From Saprospirales bacterium (lineage in GTDB: Bacteria; Bacteroidota; Bacteroidia; Chitinophagales; Saprospiraceae): DNA of 64,000 bases. The stretch is taken from contig REEI01000128.1 in NCBI GenBank assembly GCA_007695145.1, positions 1 to 64,000 on the forward strand, read 5' to 3'. This document shows positions 27,479 through 37,978 of this stretch, in pieces. Below the pieces are notes generated by a model that saw nothing but the letters and a program-made list of their open reading frames with translations, had not been told where the DNA came from and searched no databases. The position numbers were made by a program, and so were the translations under genes. Positions within the stretch are counted from its first letter, which is position 1, and the number at the start of each line of letters is the position of its first letter.

Positions 27479-30022
27479 ATGATTACAAAAGCATTTCAAA
27501 TAAAGATTGTCCTATTTCTTCTAATTCCATTTAGCTCTTTTGCTACTGAGCGCTCACTTATTGAGTTTCCAATGGGGCAAACCGAAGAAGTCAAGAAAGA
27601 AGTAGGTCTCCAGGGAGGAAAAATAATGGTTGAATGGCCGGGTGGCATGTGGGTCAGATGGAATAATGGAAGCGACTTTGTACCAAAGGGCACATTGAAA
27701 CCCCTCATATCATCAGAGCTGAGCAATTACGGCGATTGGATCAATCAAAATCCTGAAATACTGGATGAGCCGCTTGAATGCGATATTGAAAAAGTTGAAG
27801 AATCCTTTTTTAGGTCTGCAAAAGGCACAAGCGACTCATTATCCGGACACACTGTTTGTGCCCTCTTCTTTGTCAATCAAATCAATTCTCCCAACCCATG
27901 GACCATCGGCCAACAGGATCAGGTAATGTCCAATGTAGCATTAAATCTCGCCTGGTGGGCTGAGCAAGCCTTACTTTACGAAAAGGAGGTAAGCTTTGAA
28001 ATAAAGCCATACTATTTTGATGACCCCGTTTGTCAGGTTACAGAAGACCCCACCACTGCGGCAGGTAGATCCTGGGCAATGGAGATAATGACTGCTTTAG
28101 GCTACACCCGCGGAACCTTAAATGAGCGCCAATTGGATTACACATCTGACCTGATTGAAGAAAAAGAAAGCGACTGGGGCTTTATCGCCTATATTATCAG
28201 GGGTGCGGGCAGCTATAGAAGCAATGCTCAAATTTTTGGACCTTCCACTACTGTGCATTTTCCGGCAGCGCGCTCAAGTCTGGTGTTTGCTCACGAAGTA
28301 GGCCATATCTTTGGACTAAGGGATGAATACGAGGAGCTCGCATATGGCACCCTCAACTGGACCCTTCACGGTCTGGAAAACCTGAATGCTGATTTTCGCA
28401 ACCTCATCAATGCACCCTGCATAATGAAAACAGCTTCCTTACCAATTGGACTGTGCTGCTACAATGCCGTTCATTTGGCCTGGACACAGGAAGTGGAAGA
28501 GTTGCACATCCTCACCGAACCGGAGGACGCTATATTTAAGGTGCAGTACCTCAATACTTCTACCAATGCAGTTTTCCAGGAACGACTTCATCAGGGCCAT
28601 ACTATACTGCCTCTCGGCAGAGGACAAAAAGTAAAATTGACCGGCCTCGACTCCATTCGTGTCAGCTCAGGCGTTTACACTCAACCCATATGGGATATGA
28701 GTGGAAGTCATTTGGTGGAACTGACCGCTGATGGCACCATAGATCAGATTGAAGTCCAATACTTGAGGATGGGAGATGCCCAATCATTTGTGGAATTTGG
28801 TGATGTTAGCACCTTTATTCCATCCAGAAAAATTCAAGGTCTGGCAGAGGATCAATCCGGTGGAATTTACATTTTGAGCAATCAGGGGATAGGATATTTT
28901 GACGGAACGCAGTTGATGACTTTTGATATTGAAATAGAGGTTAGACCAGGCGAATACATCACTCGATATCTTGGTGGAAATTCCATCCTGCCGGTACTCC
29001 ACAGGGAAAACAGCAAAGTAATTGGAGGGTCACTGCTCGCAAACCGCCCCATGGCCGTTATTATTGAGAATGGACAAATTGCAGAATTCTACGAAAGTCC
29101 ACAAAATTTCCGACAGCAGGGTGTTTATACCTCTGCAGTACTCACCGAATCGGATGTTTTAGTGGCTTCCTTCAGCGATGGTGGCCTTCATTTTTATCAC
29201 CCGGATGGAACTTTTCAAATAGTGACCACAGCTGATGGGCTTCCTCACAATGAGGTGGCCTCCTTAAACCAGACCAGCGATGGAGAATTATTGCTGGCCT
29301 ATGACGGAGGTAGAACCGGTATGAGCTTTTCGGGCTTGTTCGTAATGGATCCTCAAACCTTTTTGGTAGAGCCATATAGTGGAGTTCCCTCATACTTGCA
29401 AAGTCGACCCATTCAAAAAATCAAATTCTTCCGGGAGCACACCACCATGGCTGTTATCACTGAAAACCAGATACATGAGAACAGCAGTGGGGAATGGATG
29501 ATCCACACGGTACCCGCTCCGGCTGTTTTTGATATCGACTTGTTCGGAAATGGTCAATGGTTGGCAGGCACTTCTACCGGTATTCACTTTCAGGATGAGA
29601 CAGGCAGGTGGATGCAGAGAAATGTCGAAAGTGGGGATTTTCAGGAAAATTTCGTCAGGGCTGTGCTGTCAAGCCAACAAGGTCTTTTTCTGGCTGGTCA
29701 CCAAAATTATGGCTTGACTGCCTATTTCCCGGGCACGATTCCGACATCCGCTGATGTTGAAACCCCGAAACTAGGCACCCTTTCCATATATCCCAACCCA
29801 ACAAAAAATTCAACCATCAGCATCAGAGGTTTGAAGGAGGATGGCAATTATCAATTGAGAATCTTTGACAGCCAGGGAAAGATGAAACATCAAACCTCTG
29901 TAAATTTTCAATCATCCGAAAGTAATTTAAGCCTGGATATCAACCTAAACGCCGGGCTGTATTTCATTGAAATTGGTAGAGAAAACCGGATGTACAGCGG
30001 GGCTTTTTTAGTTGTGGAATAA
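27479..30022 (+). CDS. Secreted zinc metalloprotease with beta-propeller-like region and T9SS type A sorting domain
   Basis: Signal peptide from ATG 27479; HEVGHIFGLRDEYEE zinc motif; C-term LSIYPNPTKNSTISIRGL...LNAGLYFIEIGRENRMYSGAFLVVE. The ORF track starts at a TTG at 27422. Confidence 0.88.
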   Translation: MITKAFQIKIVLFLLIPFSSFATERSLIEFPMGQTEEVKKEVGLQGGKIMVEWPGGMWVRWNNGSDFVPKGTLKPLISSELSNYGDWINQNPEILDEPLECDIEKVEESFFRSAKGTSDSLSGHTVCALFFVNQINSPNPWTIGQQDQVMSNVALNLAWWAEQALLYEKEVSFEIKPYYFDDPVCQVTEDPTTAAGRSWAMEIMTALGYTRGTLNERQLDYTSDLIEEKESDWGFIAYIIRGAGSYRSNAQIFGPSTTVHFPAARSSLVFAHEVGHIFGLRDEYEELAYGTLNWTLHGLENLNADFRNLINAPCIMKTASLPIGLCCYNAVHLAWTQEVEELHILTEPEDAIFKVQYLNTSTNAVFQERLHQGHTILPLGRGQKVKLTGLDSIRVSSGVYTQPIWDMSGSHLVELTADGTIDQIEVQYLRMGDAQSFVEFGDVSTFIPSRKIQGLAEDQSGGIYILSNQGIGYFDGTQLMTFDIEIEVRPGEYITRYLGGNSILPVLHRENSKVIGGSLLANRPMAVIIENGQIAEFYESPQNFRQQGVYTSAVLTESDVLVASFSDGGLHFYHPDGTFQIVTTADGLPHNEVASLNQTSDGELLLAYDGGRTGMSFSGLFVMDPQTFLVEPYSGVPSYLQSRPIQKIKFFREHTTMAVITENQIHENSSGEWMIHTVPAPAVFDIDLFGNGQWLAGTSTGIHFQDETGRWMQRNVESGDFQENFVRAVLSSQQGLFLAGHQNYGLTAYFPGTIPTSADVETPKLGTLSIYPNPTKNSTISIRGLKEDGNYQLRIFDSQGKMKHQTSVNFQSSESNLSLDINLNAGLYFIEIGRENRMYSGAFLVVE

Positions 30023-30347
30023 TGTTCCATCAGGCCCCTACTGCGATGAAAGTCAAAGGATGTTTTTCAGTCTGGAAAATGGAGAATTGGGTGATTACTG
30101 AGCCTTTCTATTCGAAGCCGGCTACCTATGGCTTTTTCCACTGAGAAAAAGGAGACATAATAGAAAACTCGCATACCAAAAGTAAGCAAAATAGGGCACT
30201 AGTTTACGGTTAGCCGCTGAATTAAAATTTCGGCAGAAAACAACTATCTTTACTCCAGAATAATAAGGAGGAGGCTAAAGGAAGTTGGAGCATGCAATTT
30301 GCCTAAGAAAAATAACATTCGAAATATAACAATAAAATCATTCATGA

Positions 30348-30701
30348 ATGAAGGCTTTAATAATCATCAATGACGCACCTTATGGATCAGAAAAAGCATT
30401 TAACGCTTTGAGGATAGCCAATCAACTCAACAAGGATCATCCAAAAACAGAGGTCGCAATATTCCTTATGGCAGATGCTGTAAATTGTGCCATACCCAAT
30501 CAAACTACTCCAAATGGGTATTACAATATTGAACGCATGCTCAAAATTTCTACAAGGAATGGTTCAAGACTGCTCCTTTGCGGAAGCTGCCTTGAGGCAA
30601 GAGGCTTGAAAGGCATCGAACTTTTAAGCAATTCCCAGATCAGTACAATGGCCGAGCTGACCCGGGAAATTATGGAGAGCGATAAGGTTTTAACCTTTTA
30701 A
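30348..30701 (+). CDS. DsrE/DsrF-like family protein
   Basis: MKALIIINDAPYGSEKAFNALRIANQL...EVAIFLMADAVNCAIPNQ...LLCGSCLEARGL. Confidence 0.85.
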   Translation: MKALIIINDAPYGSEKAFNALRIANQLNKDHPKTEVAIFLMADAVNCAIPNQTTPNGYYNIERMLKISTRNGSRLLLCGSCLEARGLKGIELLSNSQISTMAELTREIMESDKVLTF

Positions 30702-30722
30702 AATGGTCGTAAAAACCGCCTG

Positions 30723-31283
30723 GTGGATCTATTTTCCTTTTTTGAAAGTACATACAAGATTACAGAGCAGTCAAAGAAGGCTTTGAATGAGATAATTCAC
30801 ATAAAAGACTATGGCAAAAACGACCTTATTCAGGAAGTTGGAAGCAGATGCAGGACCTTTTATTTTGTAACAAAGGGCAGTGCTCGCATTTTTTATTACA
30901 AAGATGGAATTGATATTACGGAGCATTTTGCTTTTGAAAAAGACCTCATCGTCAGAGCTGAGAGTTTGTTTACCGGAAAACCAACTTCAAAAGGAATACA
31001 ATCTTTAGACACCACATCAATTATTGGCATCGATTCCCATTCCCTTTTCAAGCTTTACGACAAGCATCGCGACATTGAGAGATTATTTCGACTGCTTATT
31101 GAACAAGAATACGTTAATACTGTCAAGAGGATTGAAAGTCTTCAATTTAAATCTGCTACTGAAAGATATCTTGAACTTTTAGAAACCACAGACTACATAC
31201 AAAAGATTCCATTAAAATACATCTCAAGCTATCTGGGGATTACTCAAGTATCCCTTAGCAGAATAAGGTCTGAAATTCGCTGA
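30723..31283 (+). CDS. Crp/Fnr-family transcriptional regulator
   Basis: cNMP-binding-like N-term and C-term HTH (IPLKYISSYLGITQVSLSRIRSEIR); GTG start. Confidence 0.85.
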   Translation: MDLFSFFESTYKITEQSKKALNEIIHIKDYGKNDLIQEVGSRCRTFYFVTKGSARIFYYKDGIDITEHFAFEKDLIVRAESLFTGKPTSKGIQSLDTTSIIGIDSHSLFKLYDKHRDIERLFRLLIEQEYVNTVKRIESLQFKSATERYLELLETTDYIQKIPLKYISSYLGITQVSLSRIRSEIR

Positions 31284-31509
31284 CAAAAGATACCAATTGT
31301 CAACCTTACAATTTTCATTTTGAAAATGACAGGTACCTTTTTTACCCCTTCAGTCCAGTGGGACAAGGAGAGCACCTTTCGAATCTGGAAAAAGAGGCTA
31401 GGAATTAGAAAACTACTCTTATGGAGCCAAAGGAGTGCCCTTTATTTAACATTTGTTAATTGCGGCAACGATTTTAAGCCAGACCTTTGCACTATCAAAA
31501 TAGTAACAA

Positions 31510-32760
31510 ATGAATACCGAAAAGGTCAGACTTGGGCTCACTGAAAATTGGAAGCAATTTACCATACTGGTCCTGGTGAATGCATTTGTTGGGGGTATGA
31601 TCGGAATGGAGAGGACAATTATTCCACAGTACGCAGAATTGGAGTTTGGAATTGCATCAAAGACAGCCATTTTATCTTTCATTACCGCATTTGGAATCAC
31701 AAAAGCAATTGCGAACTACTATACAGGTCGCCTTGCCAACAAATTCGGTCGCAAGAATTTACTCTTAGTTGGTTGGTTGCTTGCAATCCCAATCCCATTT
31801 ATCCTCATTTATGCCCCAAATTGGAATTGGGTGATTTTTGCGAATGTATTGTTAGGAATCAGTCAGGGATTGAGCTGGAGCAGCACGGTAATTATGAAAA
31901 TTGACCTTGTGGGGGAGAAAAACCGGGGTCTTGCGATGGGACTCAATGAATTTGCAGGGTATTTTGCAGTTGGCATGGTAGCTTTTTTTACAGGATATAT
32001 TGCCAATAGATATGGCATAACCCCTTACCCATTCTATATTGGAATTTTTCTGTCCATTGCCGGCTTTATCCTCACGTTTTTTTGGGTAAAAGACACTACT
32101 GCTTTTGTTAAAGAGGAAAGCAAATCCGACAACACAATTCAGCTTGACAATGTATTTTGGGATACCACCCTAAAAAATAGGACTCTAAGCTCGGTAACTC
32201 AGGCCGGAGTGATTAACAACCTAAATGACGGAATGATTTGGGGTCTTCTACCCATAGTTTTGATTTCCCTTAATTTCAATAACGAGAATATCGGTATTAT
32301 CACGGCAATTTACCCTACTGTTTGGGGAATTGGACAACTATTTACAGGTAAGATGTCTGATCACTATTCCAAAAAGCAAATGCTTTTTTGGGGCATGTTA
32401 TTACAGGGTTTTGCAATTATGTTCATTCCTTTCCTTTCCAACTTTTATGCATTAGCAAGCATGTCTGCAATACTGGGTTTAGGTACTGCATTGGTTTACC
32501 CCACCTTTTTAGCAACCTTAGCGGAGGCGACAAGCCCCAGGCAACGAGCAGAGAGTTTAGGAACTTTCCGGCTATGGAGAGACCTGGGATATGCTTTGGG
32601 GGCGATCATTTCAGGGATAACAGCTGATCTATTTGGCATAGAGTATGCAATTTTACTAATAGGGGGCCTGACAATTATTTCATCTGTAATTATAAAGTTT
32701 CGTATGCCCGAGCAAATTAAAATCACTGCTGACAACATGGTGAAAAACACGTCAAATTAG
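31510..32760 (+). CDS. MFS transporter
   Basis: 12-TM-like hydrophobicity; GRLANKFGRKNLLLVGW motif; 416 aa. Confidence 0.9.
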   Translation: MNTEKVRLGLTENWKQFTILVLVNAFVGGMIGMERTIIPQYAELEFGIASKTAILSFITAFGITKAIANYYTGRLANKFGRKNLLLVGWLLAIPIPFILIYAPNWNWVIFANVLLGISQGLSWSSTVIMKIDLVGEKNRGLAMGLNEFAGYFAVGMVAFFTGYIANRYGITPYPFYIGIFLSIAGFILTFFWVKDTTAFVKEESKSDNTIQLDNVFWDTTLKNRTLSSVTQAGVINNLNDGMIWGLLPIVLISLNFNNENIGIITAIYPTVWGIGQLFTGKMSDHYSKKQMLFWGMLLQGFAIMFIPFLSNFYALASMSAILGLGTALVYPTFLATLAEATSPRQRAESLGTFRLWRDLGYALGAIISGITADLFGIEYAILLIGGLTIISSVIIKFRMPEQIKITADNMVKNTSN

Positions 32761-33098
32761 CGGCATGTACTTTTCTGAAATCCGAAATTTATTGAGAGTC
32801 TGCCGGAATAATTGACTTTTCAGGGTCGCAACCGAAAAATTTACTCAAAAAAATACCATCCCTTCAAACTTGCTACTGGTCGGTTAAATCACATGCTACT
32901 ATCATTTCATTGCTTCGGGACTTGTTCCGACTAAAAGAGAATGAAAACTGAATCTTCAATTTGCTACAAATCAGCCAAAAAGCCCGATAGCCTCCTACTT
33001 ATCGCTGGGGAATAGTCCATGATTGCAATTTTCGCAGGGAGATAACCATTGCGAAGGAGGCACTTTTGGCAAATCTAAATCGCAATAAATCCTCACTC

Positions 33099-34469
33099 TC
33101 AAACAAACAATTGCACATACAACTCATCCACCTTCCCAATGGGAATCAGCTCTAACTCATGCTCTCTTTTGATCGCCTTCACATTGTTATAGCGGGAGTA
33201 GTACATGTATTTGAACCCGAGGCGGGCTGCCTCCTGAATGCGCTGTTCTATTCTGGCCACCGCTCTGATTTCTCCCGACAATCCAATCTCGCCGCAAAAG
33301 CAGATATTTTCTGGCACAGGTATGTCTTCCAGGGAACTCAAAAGAGCCGCAGCTACTGAGAGATCCATTGCAGGGTCTATTATCTTTATTCCACCTGCCA
33401 GATTTAAAAACACATCCCTGGTGGCAAATTGATGCCCACCCTTTTTTTCTAAAACAGCGAGCAGCATACTGAGCCTGCGAAGATCAAATCCGGTAGGGGA
33501 TCGCTGGGGATTGCCATAAATGGCAGGAGAGACCAATGCCTGAGTTTCGATCAGTAAGGGGCGAATTCCCTCGATGGCTGCTGCTATTGTACTGCCCGAC
33601 AGTTCGTCCTCGCTTTGCCGGAGCATGAACTTAGAGGGGTTCTCGACTGGCTCTAAACCAGTGGAATTCATTTCATATATTCCCAGCTCATCGGTTGAGC
33701 CAAAGCGATTTTTTTGAGTGCGGAGAATCCGATACATGTAATTGCGATCCCCTTCAAAATTAAGAACGGTATCTACAATATGCTCCAGCACTTTTGGACC
33801 GGCAATCGCTCCCTCTTTAGTGATATGCCCAACCAAAATAACTGGAATCCCCTTTGATTTAGCATATTGCTGGAGAGCAGAGGCACATTCACGCACCTGA
33901 GAGACTGTGCCTGCAGCTGATTCGAGATAACTACTCGTCACGGTTTGAATTGAATCTATAACAAGCAATCCCGGCTTAAGCTTATTTGCTGATTTTATAA
34001 TACTATCAAGGCGAGTTTCCGGCAGAATCCATCCATCCCGCTCTGTCAAACCCATTCTGCTGGCCCGCATTTTAATCTGTTCGGCACTTTCCTCCCCGGA
34101 TACATACAGCACCCGGTTCTTAAAAGCACCACTAAAGGCCACTTTTAGCAATAAAGTGGACTTCCCGATTCCGGGCTCTCCTCCTAATAAAACTATGGAC
34201 CCGGGAACTACTCCCCCGCCCAGCACCCGGTCAAATTCACTGTCCCCGGTGCCGACTCTTTTCATCTCACCCATCTCAATGTCCGAAAGCTTGACCGGTG
34301 TAGAACTCATTTTAGAGCTGTCATATCGCTCCAATACTTCGGGCTTGCCACCTGATATAACTTCCTCAACAATCGTGTTCCAGCTTCCACAACCGCTGCA
34401 CTTCCCTACCCACTTTGGATGCATGGTTCCACAATCATTACAAACAAATACCTTCTTTGATTTGGCCAT
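33099..34469 (-). CDS. radA: DNA repair protein RadA
   Basis: N-term CNDCGTMHPKWVGKCSGCGSWNT zinc finger, GGEPGIGKSTLLL, KNRFGS, C-term Lon-like region. Confidence 0.97.
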   Translation of the reverse strand: MAKSKKVFVCNDCGTMHPKWVGKCSGCGSWNTIVEEVISGGKPEVLERYDSSKMSSTPVKLSDIEMGEMKRVGTGDSEFDRVLGGGVVPGSIVLLGGEPGIGKSTLLLKVAFSGAFKNRVLYVSGEESAEQIKMRASRMGLTERDGWILPETRLDSIIKSANKLKPGLLVIDSIQTVTSSYLESAAGTVSQVRECASALQQYAKSKGIPVILVGHITKEGAIAGPKVLEHIVDTVLNFEGDRNYMYRILRTQKNRFGSTDELGIYEMNSTGLEPVENPSKFMLRQSEDELSGSTIAAAIEGIRPLLIETQALVSPAIYGNPQRSPTGFDLRRLSMLLAVLEKKGGHQFATRDVFLNLAGGIKIIDPAMDLSVAAALLSSLEDIPVPENICFCGEIGLSGEIRAVARIEQRIQEAARLGFKYMYYSRYNNVKAIKREHELELIPIGKVDELYVQLFV

Positions 34470-34475
34470 ATAATA

Positions 34476-34814
34476 CTATTTTGCGCAGTGGATACAGTAG
34501 TCACTTTCGGGCATATACATCAATCTGGGAAGGGCGATCGGATTCTTACAGCGGTCACATATTCCAAAGCTCTCTTCGTTTAATTTACCAAGTGCTGTTT
34601 TCAGTTTCACAAGTTTAGCCATCCGGCTCCTCAGTGCTGCTTCAGCAACTCCTTTATTGTTGATAGCGTCCATTCTACTCACTCTTCCAATTGAATTTTC
34701 AGGGCTGATGGGCTGGGTATTTTCCTTTAGCTGGGCAATTTGCTGCTCCAGTTCCAGAGTAACCTTTCTGATTTTATTTGCTATGGACTTCCTCTCCTGA
34801 TCACTTAATTTCAT
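34476..34814 (-). CDS. DksA/TraR-family C4 zinc finger protein
   Basis: CDRCKNPIALPRLMYMPESDYCIHCAK; likely start MKLSDQERKS at 34814. Confidence 0.85.
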   Translation of the reverse strand: MKLSDQERKSIANKIRKVTLELEQQIAQLKENTQPISPENSIGRVSRMDAINNKGVAEAALRSRMAKLVKLKTALGKLNEESFGICDRCKNPIALPRLMYMPESDYCIHCAK

Positions 34815-35684
34815 AAAAGGTAAATTTACTGTATTGAAGAACATCAACACTATCCAGGCCCAATAGTTACAAGGCGACACAATCACTGCACTAGATTAAA
34901 ACAGCACAAGGTCACGATAAAAAGCCTCAGCATTTATTTTGTCCAAAATACACAAAAGCATATCAAAGGTAGGAATTTTACCTTACTCAATTTTCACATT
35001 TCTTTGTGAAGGTAGTAAATCGAATGACCCATGGCATCTGGTGGAAATTCTGAAGCCAATCTTAAAGGGTGCGGATAACAAATATGAATGAAATGATCCA
35101 GAGGGGTGTAGTCTCCTAAAATTTTACTGATACTGAATACAACCTATCAGCGCCTTCTTTCGCAACCCTTCAACCAGTATTATTTTTGCCTTCAAGGATT
35201 TGGCGTTGTGAAAAATGGGTGCCCATCGTTTACCCGGAGTATTCATGAGGGTTTGAGAAGATTCTCCTCCAGAGATGCAGCCTCAGTTACTGAGCTTTCG
35301 GCCGAAGTATGGGTACAGAGGGGACAGAAAATCGAGCAAGTTACAATTTCGAATTGCTTCTGGAAAGTCATTCCAATGAATTGGCTGATGCCGTACTTTC
35401 AATTCCACGTTAAATAAGGGGTCCTTACAATCATTTCTGTAGGAATATTTGAAACTATATGGGATTCTACACAGAAAATCACTGGTTGCCTTTGATCACT
35501 CCAATTCTCATGAATTTCCAAAGTCCCTGTAGGAATCAACGATCTCCACCGAAAAAAAGGGCTTGATTTTCAACTTCAATAACTCTGCAGCACCTTACAC
35601 CAAAAAAATTACTGGTAAAAAATAGATGCAATCAGCCATACTTTTAAAGGCTTCTTTCGGGCAAAGCACACAGGGAAAATGGAC

Positions 35685-36434
35685 TTATTCTTCGGTCTGC
35701 AGCAAGTCCTCATCGACCAAAATTCTACCGCAGTTTTCGCAAACTATGATTTTCTTGGCCAAACCCACTTCAATCTGCAATTGTGGTGGAACTAAATTAT
35801 AACAACCTCCACAAGCATCCCTTTTGATGGTTACCACCGCAAGCCCATTGCGGTAGCTCTTTCGGATTTTGTCATAAGCCCTCATTAGGCGCTCATCGAT
35901 CTGTTTTCTGGCTTTTTCAGACTCTTTGAGCAACTGAGTTTCCTCTTTCTCAGTTTTTTTGATAATTTCCTTCAGCTCTTTTTGCTTTACCTCAAGATTA
36001 TTCAATCTCTTATCCCTCTTCTCTTCAGCAGTATCAAGGCTCGCCTGCTTAATCTCAATTTGTCCGGTAGCCTCGCGAATTTTCTTCTCTGAGAGTTGGA
36101 TCTCCAACTTCTGGTACTCGATTTCTTTATTCAGCGCATCGAATTCCCTGTTGTTCTTCACCTGCTTTAGTTGCTCGAGGTATCTCTCAATCAAGGCGTT
36201 ACTATCAGCTATATTTCCCTGATGGCGTGAAACTTGCTGTTCTATCTCACTAATGGCGTCCTTGATCTTGTTGATTCTTGTCTCAAGACCGGCTACTTCA
36301 TCCTCTAAATCACTCACTTCAGCAGGCAGCTCTCCTTTCAAGACATGTATCTTATCTATCTCGCTATCAACAAGTTGAAGCTGGTAGAGGCTCTTGAGTT
36401 TATCCGCTATGCTCACTTCTTTTTTAGTCGCCAT
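35685..36434 (-). CDS. Coiled-coil protein with C4-type zinc ribbon
   Basis: Long coiled coil, then CGGCYNLVPPQLQIEV...IIVCENCGRILVDEDL. Confidence 0.88.
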   Translation of the reverse strand: MATKKEVSIADKLKSLYQLQLVDSEIDKIHVLKGELPAEVSDLEDEVAGLETRINKIKDAISEIEQQVSRHQGNIADSNALIERYLEQLKQVKNNREFDALNKEIEYQKLEIQLSEKKIREATGQIEIKQASLDTAEEKRDKRLNNLEVKQKELKEIIKKTEKEETQLLKESEKARKQIDERLMRAYDKIRKSYRNGLAVVTIKRDACGGCYNLVPPQLQIEVGLAKKIIVCENCGRILVDEDLLQTEE

Positions 36435-36435
36435 A

Positions 36436-37461
36436 TCAAAAATAATTTATGGGATTGGTATTAACTTTTGTACAATGGAGCGCAAAGGTACTAAAATTCT
36501 TGCTAATAATATCAAATAATAATTCTGAGGTAAATTGTTCGGATTCATAATGACCAATATCTGCAATAACAATTTGGTCATCCGCTTCAAAAAAATCGTG
36601 ATACTTAAAATCTCCGCTGATATAGACATCTGCACCTGCTGCAATAGATGCCCCCAGAAAAGTAGAGCCGGAACCTCCGCAAACCGCTACCCTACTCACC
36701 GATTTTCCCATCAGAGCAGTATGTCTGATAATCTGTGTATTCATCTTTTCCTTCAAAAATTCTAAAAAACTCCGCTCCGGCATGGGAAGTTCCAATTCCC
36801 CTAAAACTCCGGAACCCCAATGAGGGTGATAACCATCCGTTTTATTGAAAAACACCTTCAAATTATACTGTTGAGCAATTTTTCCAACAGCATTTTTTTT
36901 GTGCGGACGGATCACTCCTTCGATCTTAAATCCCGGCTTAGCTCCGGAAGCAGGTAAAGCAGGACGAATGTCCGACTCAATCAACTCCATGGGTTCAAGG
37001 GCAGCAATCGCAGCGAGAACATCATTTCTCAAGAGGGCTGGTGCTACTATTTCAAAACTCAACAGGCCGCTTTTGGGTACCAAAACCGAAGTCCCTTTTA
37101 ACCCGATTTGATCTGCAATTTTTCCGTTAACACCACTGCCGAGCACATTGTCGAGATTGGTGTGGATGGCGTATATGGCCAACTCATTTTTAATAGCGGA
37201 TCTGGTACATCTCTGAACCCAATGATTGCCGGATAGCCGTTTAAGGCCTTTAAAAATCAAGGGGTGGTGAGCCACTATTAAATTACATTCCAATTCTAAG
37301 GCCTCCTCTATCACCTCTTCTGTAACATCCAGCGTAATGAGTGCACCCTTAACCTCAGCATGGGGATTCCCGATCAACAAACCTGAATTGTCGTAGCTCT
37401 CCTGATATTCCGTAGGAGCAATCAGCTCCAGCACTTCAATTACTTCACTGACTTTAGTCAT
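36436..37461 (-). CDS. Nif3-like dinuclear metal center protein
   Basis: YQESYDNSGLLIGNP, LIVAHHPLIFKGLKRL, IHTNLDNV, CGGSGSTFL, DIGHYESE. Confidence 0.93.
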   Translation of the reverse strand: MTKVSEVIEVLELIAPTEYQESYDNSGLLIGNPHAEVKGALITLDVTEEVIEEALELECNLIVAHHPLIFKGLKRLSGNHWVQRCTRSAIKNELAIYAIHTNLDNVLGSGVNGKIADQIGLKGTSVLVPKSGLLSFEIVAPALLRNDVLAAIAALEPMELIESDIRPALPASGAKPGFKIEGVIRPHKKNAVGKIAQQYNLKVFFNKTDGYHPHWGSGVLGELELPMPERSFLEFLKEKMNTQIIRHTALMGKSVSRVAVCGGSGSTFLGASIAAGADVYISGDFKYHDFFEADDQIVIADIGHYESEQFTSELLFDIISKNFSTFALHCTKVNTNPINYF

Positions 37462-37978
37462 CTCTAATATTTCTTATTTTCTCAACGGTTTTAGAAGTAG
37501 AAAAGCCCTCAGTAAAACCCAGAGAGAAGACCTTGCCACCCTTACTTAACAGGTATTTCGCGCCAGCGATCTCTTCGATCTTGTAGTCACCTCCTTTGAC
37601 CAAGATATCCGGATCAATGGCCTTAATCAATTGCTCTGGTGTATCCTGATCAAAAGCCACGATCAAATCCGTCCAATCAAGGGCTGCAAGCATTAGCATT
37701 CTATTGTTCAGGCTATTTATGGGGCGACCGCGTCCTTTCAAGCCTTCCACTGATTTATCGGTATTGATTCCAATTACCAAACGATCCCCTAAACTAGCAG
37801 CTTCCATTATGTAATGTATGTGGCCCGGATGAAGAAGGTCAAAACATCCATTGGTAAATACGATATTTTCACCATTCCCTTTCCATATCTTCACTTGAGT
37901 AGTTGCTGACTCCCAATCTTCGACCGACTTTTCATTGAGTTGTTTTCTAAGGAATTTCAACTTATCATTGACCATCAT
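37454..37978 (-). CDS. rfaE2: D-glycero-beta-D-manno-heptose 1-phosphate adenylyltransferase
   Basis: VFTNGCFDLLHPGHIHYI, GINTDKSV, VKGGDY, GFSTSKTVEKI. Confidence 0.93.
   Translation of the reverse strand: MMVNDKLKFLRKQLNEKSVEDWESATTQVKIWKGNGENIVFTNGCFDLLHPGHIHYIMEAASLGDRLVIGINTDKSVEGLKGRGRPINSLNNRMLMLAALDWTDLIVAFDQDTPEQLIKAIDPDILVKGGDYKIEEIAGAKYLLSKGGKVFSLGFTEGFSTSKTVEKIRNIRDD

Noticed and set aside
31320-31904. ORFs 31320-31544 and 31548-31904
   Set aside because: First overlaps the intergenic/MFS start; second is an out-of-frame overlap of the MFS gene.
35208-35417. 69-aa ORF in the ~0.9-kb gap after the DksA-like gene
   Set aside because: No domain signature or convincing RBS; could be a remnant, but cannot be supported from sequence alone.
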